Source: Chamaecrista fasciculata (lineage: Eukaryota; Streptophyta; Magnoliopsida; Fabales; Fabaceae). Taken from it: a stretch of 64,000 nucleotides of DNA. A program made the translations under genes and the position numbers. Shown piece by piece: positions 10,962-20,281 of the stretch; positions within the stretch are counted from its first letter, which is position 1, and the number at the start of each line of letters is the position of its first letter. The stretch is from positions 228,310-292,309 of the forward strand of contig QANZ01032149.1 in the NCBI GenBank assembly GCA_003254925.1, in the 5' to 3' direction. The notes under the pieces are model-generated. The model ran no database searches and had not been told where the DNA came from. It saw only the letters and a program-made list of their open reading frames with translations.

Positions 10962-12365
10962 GGGAGTGAATGATGAGAGAGAAGAGAAGGGTCTAGAGAG
11001 AGAGAGAGAGTGCAGGTTAGTTGGTTAGTTAATGATGAATTTGTTGATGTTTTGAGTGGAAGAGGTTTTACGGTGGCAATGGTGGCTGAGAATTCAAAGG
11101 GAGGGTGTTTTTTGGAGCACCATAGCCTCTTATTTTGGAAGATAAGATTATACAGCTTTTAGTTTAGAACCAGTCCGATGCCAAAAAAAAAAAAAAGTAA
11201 ATTAATAATTTAGTCCTTAAAAGATCACTAAGTTAATAATTTGATCCTTAAAATATTGAAATATACAATTTAATTCTTGAAATATCAAAATAATATTATA
11301 TTAATTAGTTCTCTTTATGGACTGAATAATATATTGTTTTAATACTTCGAGAATAAAAAAGTATACCATTTTGACTTTTGATCTTTTAAAAACTAGATGT
11401 GTATTTTACTATTTTAATATTGTAGAGATTTAAGTTGTCAACTCAGTGAACTTTGAGGGATTAAATTGTTATACTCAAATATTGGCCAAAAACAAAATAA
11501 TAAGTAAAAGTACTAATTTTATCCTCAAACTTTACACAAATTGTCAATTTTGTCCTCAATCTTTTTTCATTGTCAATTTCGTCTCTGATGTTGTACATTT
11601 TGGTTAATTTTATCCTTTGTTCTTATTTTAACCAAATATTAACGATAAAATCTACGTGACTAATGATATGGAATGTAAAATTGATAGGAAAAAAAAACTT
11701 AAATCTTAACTCAGATTGAAAAACATGATGTAATTTGTCGTTAATTTATTGAAAAAAGTTAGTCAAAGGATAAAATTGACCAAAATATAAAACATTAGGA
11801 CAAAATTGACAGCAAAAAATGATTAGGGAGAAAATTGACAATTAGTGTGAAATTTGAGGACAAAAATTTTAAGGCTTCGTTAGCCGCTGGGTCTATTCCT
11901 TCATAATCTTCACGTGATAAAAGTTGAAAAGTGAAAAACACATCTGTTTTGTACAAAATAACATTATTATAATTTATTACATTACAACAATATCGAAATA
12001 CAAATTTCTGATACCTCAAAGGAACAAAGCAAAAAAAAAAATCACAATCAAATTACAAAGATAATAATGGAAAATGCCATCTTTGAGTGTGTGTGAAAGA
12101 GCCAAAGAGGACAGTGAACTAACTATATTTTAGATTGCTGAGTTAGAGGAAGTATGGTTTATTACGTGTTGTTTCAGGATCAGTTAGCAAGCAGAAGACA
12201 GAAATAACTTCGGATTAATATGTAACAGTTCCACCATCATCCCTCTGTTGACAATATATTTCATTTTAGTCCCATATGTAATAAATGGGATCACTTTTGT
12301 AGCATACCAGCTTTCAGTGAGTTAAGTATTGAATTGTGATCTTCAACTTTCAAGCAGTTTCTAAC
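10962..12365. other. Intergenic: ATPD promoter and two repeat remnants
   Basis: 10962-11100 is the CT/GA-rich 5' flank of ATPD. 11190-11490 is made of phrases such as TTAGTCCTTAAAAG and AGGGATTAAATTG, typical of decayed TIR elements also seen near 33660-33870. 11503-11868 is a separate element listed below. 12000-12365 contains the probable 3' end of the CBP60 transcript. Confidence 0.5.
11503..11868. mobile_element. Small TIR element, family shared with 40665-41000
   Basis: Left arm TACTAATTTTATCCTCAAAC, right arm (inverted) ends in the same ..AATTTTTGTCCTCAAATTTC order. The core ATCTACGTGACTAATGATAT matches ATCTACGTGGCTCATGATAT at 40787. No coding capacity. Boundaries are approximate and no target duplication was identified. 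Confidence 0.6.
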
Positions 12366-15300
12366 TCAGTTCAACTCAGTAAGCTGTGCTCTCCTTTCTG
12401 CAGCTTTTTTCCTGATAAATATTCCCCACCTTAGAGCGGCTTTGAGCTTAAGCCATCCAACGACAGCCTTCCCCGAAGACTTCCCGTGATCCTCGCCGAA
12501 AGTTTGATACATCTGATGAGGTTCATACTGCAAACTGTACGAATAACAACCCTCATTAGGATGACTAAAACCGGCATTGATTGTCTTGAGCAACCTCTGC
12601 ATGTCATCACCCTCCAACATCTCCGAACTCCTAAGACGGATTTCTTCAGCCACAATGTCCTCCAATCCTTGCCCACTTCGCTGGCGCGACCAATCTCCCG
12701 GGAAATATGAACCTTCAACTGCAGGATTCTCGCTTGCCAGGTAACCCATGCTGCTAGATAATGATAATTGGGAGTTATTTGATGCTGTCCCAAACATCTG
12801 ATTGTCACTTTTCCCAAATGGATATTCAGAAAGTTCAGCAGCTAAGGAGTGGTTGTTTTTCATTTGCAGATGCTGATTCGGTTCGGCAGAGACATACTGC
12901 GGCCTATTCTTTGGAGTAATATACTGCTGCTCTGTCACATAGTTGTTGTGATTCATCATAGGAGGTGGGGCTATAGATCTTGCTCCAGTTTTGGCATTTG
13001 CAAGAGAATTTAGAACTTTTCCATCATATTCTACTACTTGGTTCCAATTTTCATACGCTTTCTTCACCAATGAATCCACAGACATCTGTAATTCAAGTTC
13101 TTATTAAATTAGCTGATCTAAAAGAGATGGTTAAAATAATCATGATGATCACACATCAAAGGTAAGCAACAAGCAAGACATCAAAATGATCTATGGTATC
13201 TTCATCATATAGTGCAGAAAAAAGTTACCTTCTGATTTGGTGTTAGTGATTCCAAAGAGAAGAACTGCCCCTCGGCAATAAGGCCTCTCAGCTCGTATAT
13301 ATCATTGAACACAACACCGGCGTCACTGGTCTCACCGGTATAGTAAACAAAGAGCTTTCCACCTAAGACACATGTCTTGGCATGCTCCACAGTATTCTCC
13401 CACATCCTGTTGGACATTCCACTACCAAGTATCTGTTGTGCAGGTACAAAATAAGAAAGTTGGAATAGGTGTTCAGAAAAGGAGGAAAAGAGAAAAATCA
13501 TTTTTGTGTTTTATGTATCAGTTATAAGGTATGAGATTCTTACGCTTCTCAACTTCTGTGGGTCCCTGACTAGAAGACGAAGGAAATCTTCTACAGTTAC
13601 TATTTTTGCTAGAATCAATTTTTTGTGCAGTGCCCCATCCTTTGCTATGCGATCCAATCTCCAAACTTCATCATGCAAAGCAGGTGGATAGTGTTTCTTG
13701 TATACTGCCCATTAAAGAAGAAATTTTGACACAAGTCACTTCAGAGAATTTTATTACAAGGATCATGCAAAAACTTAATAGTGACAAAGGAAGCAAAATT
13801 TGAATCCTTGTTCCCTAAGTAAAGATATGATTCACTTTGTCAATGCACAGCCTTGGTTGTTGGTATTGAAGCAGAATATGAATTACCAGTATAAGTTTAT
13901 AGTATCAAATTTAATACTTAATCAGCTTATTTAAAGATTGAACTACTAAAACCAGGAAAAGTTTATTTGAGTGAGAGAAAAACTAGTAATTATTCTTCAA
14001 ACCACTGCGCCACTGCCCATGGTTGTTTATGTTTGCTACCTTCTAGCAACTCCTCTCAGTAACTATGTTTCAAAATCTTGCTACCTTCATGGCGTTAACG
14101 GAGAAAATTCTGATTTCAGTTATGGTTAACAATTAGTACAAGGTTTATAATTGCAACCTTTGCAATTGTATTATTAACGAAATAGTTACTAGTACAAAAC
14201 TTACATTCTCCTCGATGATCTTTGACAGCAAAGGCCTCAGTCTTCCCCTCCCGAACACGAATCTCCTCACAACCACCAGGAGCTATCTTAACACCAAGCC
14301 TGAATTTTCTGCTCCTTATCCAGCTTGAATTGTCCGTGAAAGTAAGATCTCCCAAGGTTCCCAGTCCTTCCTTTAGTGTAACCTGCAAATCTCCAGTTAG
14401 AAGCGGCCTTTTCCCCTCCCTCTCCTTTACTTCATGGCTTTCAAAATGCTCTTTTGTCCACTCATCATCAGATTCCTCATTAAAGTCACCTTCTAGTACC
14501 ACAACCGTCAATTTGGCACCCGATTCCGGTCCGTTTTGGACCACCTGGCCCGTAATTGGGTCTAGCAAGACAATATGAATGGACCCTCCTTGCTCTCCCT
14601 CGACCTTCCCACCCGTGAACAAGTGAGGTGGCATTCTTGTTCTAAAATGAAGCTGCAGATTCTTTGATCCTGGACCTTCAATTCTTGGAGGAGGGCATCT
14701 GATACAGGTAAAATGTAGCTAATGAAAAGATGCAAATCACAGTTCTAATAAGATCCTAATTCTATACAATTTTGGACCAAATGGTTTCTATCATACTGAT
14801 AAGAACTGCATCAACTCAAATATAGGTATTTGAGATTTCTAGCCTTCATAACTGAAAAGAAATAACTTTTGCATTCTCAAACAATGGGAGAACACACACC
14901 TTGCATTTCCGGTGAGTTTAACAGGGCTGAGTTTGGCCAAAGCACGCTCCACTTCTTCACTGACCTATGTTGTTCAAGGAATTAGCAAGATTAGCATAGT
15001 AGTACCTCACCTTATTAATTATAACACAGTATATCTTCACCAGATTCCTTAATGTTGACAAACAAGTTAACAAAAGAGGAAATTTTAGACAGATGTTATC
15101 CCAGTACATCAAACCATATATAAATAGAAAAGTATACATGTAAACATGTCAGAGGAGGGTCCCAAATTGTGCTTGGCTTTTTGATTAATTTGATTTATCT
15201 TTCATAGAGCAAGTAGACTTTAGACTCTCTCATAAGCAATATAAAGATTTGGTTACACATAGCTACTCCTAAAAAAAGGCAACAATTAACAAACATACAA

Positions 15301-16304
15301 TTGATGTCTCATGCTCTTCCAAATAAACTAACATGATTCCAAACACAAAGTATGCTCAAACTGAATTTCTAGCTCACTCAATTCATTTGATTTTTTCTTG
15401 CATATAACATTAGCTTTTTTCTACAATGACTTTATCAGTGCATGATAATTATCACTGAAAAACTTCCTTGGTTGGTTATTATCTGTTTCCAAGCGAATTC
15501 TTGTAAAGTTGCGCCTTCTGTCACTGCCAAAGAATTTAAGCAGAAAGTCCAGAATTCATAAAGGAAGTGCAAATTATAGCAGAGAAAGCAAAGTTTTCTG
15601 TGTATTTCCAAAGGAATTCATACAGAGAAAGTAACTTCAACTCACAATTTTCCTGAGAAGGGGTTCCAAAGAAGAGCAAAGTCTTTGTAAACTATCCACC
15701 TTCAAAGCCTCCACGATTACACTATAAGTTATGAGTAACCACTGGATGAGTGCCACAAAGTTTGCATTTTAAGTGCAAGAAAATAATCAAACCAGACATC
15801 TTCAAATTGAAGACAACCGAAACCAACACAATAAAAGATAAGGTTAAAATCAACAAATGATCATGAGATTATAAATCCAATAAATGACACATTTCGTATA
15901 TGCGATTTGAAAGCAGGAGATTCATAATCAAGTTTAACCAAGATGGGAATTCATTAAATTATCCTTATAATCATATTTAAGTCTTTAACATAGAGCAATA
16001 ATATGAAACAGTGCAAATTACAAAGTGGTCCAAACTAATAATGACAATGTAAACAGACACTATAAGAAAGAACCCACTTGATAAAACTATATGTCTCTAT
16101 CAAAATCACAATGCCTTTCATTTTTTTCATTGAAACCAAATTACAAACATCTTTCGAGCAAATTAAAAGAACAAACTGTTTTGCAATATACCTGGCTAAA
16201 CCTGGTAGTTTTTGCTTCTTTGATGGGGATAGATTGTCTGCATCGGCACCCTCAACCAGTTCATACCCTCTCTTCTCCACTCTCTTGTCCTTAGAACTTT
16301 CCAT
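12366..16304 (-). CDS. CBP60: CBP60-family calmodulin-binding transcription factor
   Basis: Seven exons: 16304-16192, 15721-15646, 14964-14900, 14698-14205, 13704-13544, 13432-13229, 13085-12366. All phases agree and give 610 residues, normal for the family. The N-terminus has a basic nuclear-type segment ([12 protein letters not shown]) and a conserved helix ([20 protein letters not shown], about residues 38-57). The CBP60 DNA-binding core runs from about residue 85 ([16 protein letters not shown]) to about 370. The C-terminal 33 residues hold the basic amphipathic calmodulin-binding helix with [12 protein letters not shown] and [13 protein letters not shown]-terminal site places it with CBP60A-F-like members rather than SARD1, which lacks it, or CBP60g, whose site is N-terminal. 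These proteins act in the nucleus and couple Ca2+ signals to immune and growth gene expression. The exact paralogue cannot be set. Confidence 0.95.
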
Positions 16305-18093
16305 ATCTAGAAACTTTATCCAATCCCAATAATATCTTTCGACAACTTCTAAATTTGGAAACTTGGTACTGTCCTAGCTAGTGATCAAAGGTACACACAC
16401 CCAGAAGCTTCCTAGAAAGAAGTAAACGAAAGGTAAAAGCTTTGGAGAAAATCCTTAAACTTGATGATAACCCACAAAGACAGAAGACAGAGGAAGACTT
16501 GGTCCTAAAACAATTGTGAATCTAGATAGACGAAAAGAAACGAAAATTTTGGATACTGTAGTGTAGATCTATGATAAACCCTATAATCTTTCTTTGTTTT
16601 GTTAATAAAAAAATGGCGAATGAATCTTCAGTTGAATTTATAAATGATATTATTGAAGCTCACAGCTGGTATGCATGAACGTTGAAATGGAAACCGCGTG
16701 ATTTGTGTCACTTCATTTTCCTTTGACTTGGTTTAAAGCTGGGAAGTCAGATAGGCTGTGAGGTGAGAAGACAAATTTACCCCCACATGTTTACCTTAAT
16801 TTCGCTTGTCCAACAGCACCGACCATTGTTATTGTAATTACCAATAAGTCATTAGATTAAGCTAATTGTAAAAGTTTAACAAAAGTTCCCTAAAAATTTA
16901 CTTCAATCTTAAAATTTCAGAAAGTTCTCTTTTTTGAAAGTATGTAGTTAGGCCCTCGGAATGATGTGGTTAAGATTTGAAATTATTTGTACATCCAGCT
17001 ACAAGATAGTTAAAATGGAATATCCTATGTTTCTATTTTAATTTAAAATTATGTATTGCAATTCAAGTTTTCAGGATTCGATGTTTATTTAAAATATTTT
17101 TTAATGATAGTACGTAAATCATAAAACATGCTTATTAATTGCTTAATCCTAAAATTCAAAGGGATTATACTTTTCGTATTATTATTTTATTTTTTTGTAA
17201 AATTTATGTTGTTGATTAATTAAGTAAGAGGGATTAGAGATGAGGGGGAAAAAAAAGTTGATGAATTATTTAAGGATTACATTAAAAATTCATTGGCCAA
17301 AACCCTATTTGGGTCCCTAATATTTATTCAAGATTCTGTTTTAGTAAAAAAAAAATATTGTTTCATTTTGATCCTTAGAATTTTTAAAAAGTTTTATTGT
17401 TAATCCTCTACTCATTCTTATTTATTTTTCCGTCACAGTTTCACTCTTTCCATTAAAGGTGAAACTTTTTGAAAACTTTAGAGTAAAATGAATGAAAATA
17501 AGTAAAGGACATACGGTAAAAATTTTTGAGAACTTTAAGAATTAAAACAAAAAACAAACTTTGAAAGCTAAAACAAAATTTTGAGCAAACATTAGGGATC
17601 AAAATTATGTTTTGACCAAACTGTTTTAAAAACTTTCGGAAGAAACAAGTGAAAATAGTCAAAATACATTAATAGTGTAGGGATTATAAGGAAAAGGCAA
17701 ACCGTACCGACACTGATGGGTGAGATCAAAAGGAGTAATAAATAAGGTAAAGAGTATTGCATATGCCAAGATTCTGTGTGTGGGTAATGGGCTGATGGCC
17801 ATGTGCGTCTTCGTGATGATTCTGCAGTGACCCATGTGTCTCTCATAACATAAGCTTTCAGATTCATATTATTATGAGGTTAGTCCACTCACGTAATCTA
17901 CTAATCATTTTGTATCAAGCTCTTTGTAACTCTGAAAATTATCTTATCCCATGTTTCAATAATAAGATCAGTCTCATAGTCAAATCAACTTCTATTTTGA
18001 GAGGTGAAGGGTGCCTTTACAGTTTTACTACTTTAGTTTTGTAGCTTCAATATTTTTATTGTGGTCAATTCTTATGGGATTTTGATAAAAGAA
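16305..18093. other. Intergenic: CBP60 5' flank and a decayed MULE-like element
   Basis: 16305-16600 is the likely CBP60 5' leader and promoter. 17295-17617 is bounded by GGCCAAAACCCTATTTGGGTCCC and, inverted, GGTCAAAACATAATTTTGATCCC; flanking nonamers AAATTCATT and AAACTGTTT agree at 6 of 9. This is an old member of the family that includes the elements at 18208, 28983 and 32285. No gene seen. Confidence 0.55.
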
Positions 18094-18772
18094 GGTCAAA
18101 ATACAAATTTGATTTTATATCTTTACTTTAGTTTTTAATTAATTTTTTTTTACTTTTGATCTCATATTCTTGGGTCAGTTCTCAATTTGGTCCCATATAT
18201 TTTTATAGGCCTAAGTCCTATTTTGGTCCCCCAGTTATACCTAATGTTCCAAATTGGTTCCCCAATTATTTTTCGTTCCATATTAGTCCCTCAATTTTTC
18301 AAAACTTAGCACAATTGGTCCCTCAAACGTTTTTTATCCATTTTTTCGTTAAAAAAAAAGATAAAATTGATTTTTAATTCCTAAAAATTTTGAATTTTTA
18401 GAAATGTAAGAAAGAAGAAATAAGGAGAGGTTTTAGTTTATTTCATAAAAGAAACCTCTCTCTCTATCTCTAACGCCACAGATTCAGAATCTGATGGTTT
18501 CTCTCTCTCTCTCCCTCCCTCTCTCTCTCTCTAACGCCACAAATTCAGAATCTGATGGTTTAGCTATGGTGAAATTAACGTTTATAGCTACAAAGAAATA
18601 TGAAGAAGAGGGTCAACTAAATCATTTTCAAGTTCAACAATCTAATTCTACAAAATGAAGAAGAAAGCATATGAAGAATTAATTAAAAAAAGAACACACA
18701 AATTTCACAATCCCTAATATATATATATATATATATATTTATCCTATGGCATTAACAATTCATCGAATACTT

Positions 18773-19020
18773 TCACTTCTTCAAGAACCCTTCGGCCATC
18801 TTCAAGTAATCCCCATATCCACCGTCGTCGCCGTCTCCGCTCCGGCAGTGGAATGTCCATGTCCATGACCATGTGACGCTGTTTTTGAATCAGATCCTGA
18901 ATCTGACTTCATAAATTCTTGAGCCAATTTCATATAATCCCCGTACCCACCAGAATGACCTTGATCGGCGTATTAGTGCGCCTGATCTGGTTTGGCAGAG
19001 TGCGAACCGGCGGTGGCGCT
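18773..19020 (-). pseudogene. Captured 3' end of a GGYGDY-repeat (nodulin-related-like) gene
   Basis: Read on the minus strand, the interior encodes a Ser/His/Gly-rich stretch followed by GGYGDYMKLAQEFM, a HGHGHGH tract and then GGYGDYLKMAEGFLKK with its own stop. The reading frame is broken by an in-frame TAA before the first repeat and by a frameshift before the second, so it is a dead fragment. The two GGYGDY repeats at the C-terminus recall plant nodulin-related proteins; this assignment is from memory and tentative. Confidence 0.55.
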
Positions 19021-19035
19021 GTGTGCGGTGGCGGC

Positions 19036-19268
19036 GGAACAGCAAGCGGATTCTCCTGCCTCTCTAAAACCTTCTTTCCACTGCAATTTCTTCTTTACGA
19101 TTCGAAGCAAAAACGGAAGCTCCACGCTATTCGCTTTCCTCTCGATAATCGACGGAATAATCTCGTCGTCGTCGTTGTCGGTGCTCCAGTCCGGCTGGTA
19201 TTGCCGGATTTCCAACCAGGGAGGTTTGATACTGTTAAGCTTGGAAGAATTTGTATCGAAACCATTAG
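19036..19268 (-). pseudogene. Captured internal exon of an unidentified conserved gene
   Basis: An open stretch of about 78 codons on the minus strand contains the segments IIPSIIERKANSVELPF, LLRIVKKKLQWKEGFREAG and a preceding PPWLEIRQYQPDWSTDND. Its codon use and conserved look mark it as a piece of a real plant gene that I cannot name. It is joined to the GGYGDY fragment in the same orientation, making a chimaeric minus-strand frame. Confidence 0.6.
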
Positions 19269-19747
19269 ATTTTGAATACGTGCTCGTCTCCTAAAAATTC
19301 AAAACTTTTAGGAGTTAAAAATCAATTTTATCTTTTTTTTAACGAAAAAATGGATGGGAAACGTTTGAGGACCAACTGTGCCAACTTTTGGAAATCTGAG
19401 GGACCAATATGGAACGAAAAATAACTGGGGGACCAATTTGAAACATTGGTATAATTGGGACCAAAATAGGATTTTGGCCATTTTTTATTAAAGATTTAGT
19501 CTCATATCTTTGAGTCAATTGCATAATTAGTTCTATATCTTTAGATCAGATACAGAAGTGGTCTTATATCTTTAACTAATGATTGACCCCTTTTTGCAAA
19601 GATATTGGACCAATTCTATAACTTGACCAAATGATATGACACTAAATTTGAACCTTTTTTTATAGATATGAGACCAAAAATAAAAAAAATACAAAACTAA
19701 ATTGAAAACTTAACAAAATATATGAGGTCAAATTTATGCTTTGACTT

Positions 19748-20281
19748 ATAAAGAATTAGAATGTTCTCTCCATTCTCTTCAGCAATATGATTATATCAAA
19801 ATAGTCCTAAGACTTACCTTGGTTTGCTGGAGTGGAGGATCTAGAAGGAATATTTGTAAATTTTGTTTAATTCTTGTTGTCAATACGAAGACTTTATTGG
19901 TAGATGATCTGTGACCATAAATATAAATATCTTCGTAAAGGCTCATAAACGTGAAGACATGTTCTAATTTTAACGAGCCATCAGATCCAATTTACATAAA
20001 CTTTTCTTACAAAAAAAATCAATATAAGGTTTTGACTTTTAATGAATGAAAATTAAAGTATAATAGTACACGTGTAACGTATAATAGTACACGTGTAACG
20101 TATGTAGAGTCCTTCCCTCCCACTAAGAGCTCCTACTCACTCACATTGCTCCTATTTCGCTCTGATCTCTATTCTCCGTTTCTAAACTAAACCCCATTAA
20201 ACCTTCAAATTAATCTCAATCCCAAATCCCAGAAACCCTAAATTTCCCTTTTCTGCAGAGACACCTCTTGAATGTTAATTA
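19748..20281. other. TIL 5' flank with a degenerate SINE-like piece
   Basis: 19867-19945 (GTCAATACGAAGACTTTATT and GATGATCTGTGACC) resembles the SINE-like sequences at 24000-24190 and 44990-45170 and is probably a decayed fragment. The proximal part holds the duplicated G-box (separate entry) and a leader rich in AAACCC and AAATTTCCC. Confidence 0.45.
20058..20099. promoter_or_regulatory. Perfect tandem G-box/ABRE repeat upstream of TIL
   Basis: A 21-bp unit, GTATAATAGTACACGTGTAAC, occurs twice head to tail at 20058-20078 and 20079-20099. Each unit holds the palindrome ACACGTGT with the CACGTG core (20069-20074 and 20090-20095), the binding site of bZIP (ABF/HY5) and bHLH (PIF) factors. It lies about 185 bases before the TIL start codon, fitting stress control of this gene. 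Confidence 0.75.

Larger units (their letters stand above)
18208..19479. mobile_element. Palindromic MULE-like element carrying pieces of two host genes, nested
   Basis: The left arm (18208-18410) and right arm (19275-19479) are long inverted repeats starting GGCCTAAGTCCTATTTTGG and GGCCAAAATCCTATTTTGG. Flanks ATTTTTATA and ATTTTTTAT are a near 9-bp duplication with one T slipped. The interior is about 860 bp, markedly GC-richer than the arms, with a tandem duplication of about 64 bp including CTAACGCCACA and a CT microsatellite (18455-18545), an AT microsatellite (18719-18738) and two coding fragments in minus orientation. No transposase; a Pack-MULE-type structure. Confidence 0.8.
18094..19747. 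mobile_element. Older MULE-like element, host of a nested insertion
   Basis: Left end GGTCAAAATACAAATTTG, right end (inverted) AAGTCAAAGCATAAATTTG. Flanks ATAAAAGAA and ATAAAGAAT differ by one base in an A run, consistent with a slipped 9-bp duplication. The left arm (18094-18207) and right arm (19480-19747) are interrupted by the element at 18208-19479. Both arms repeat phrases of the type CTCATATCTTT with GGTCCC or GACCAA. Confidence 0.6.

Noticed and set aside
14222..14578. Plus-strand open frame of 118 residues
   Set aside because: Antisense to the conserved CBP60 exon 14698-14205.
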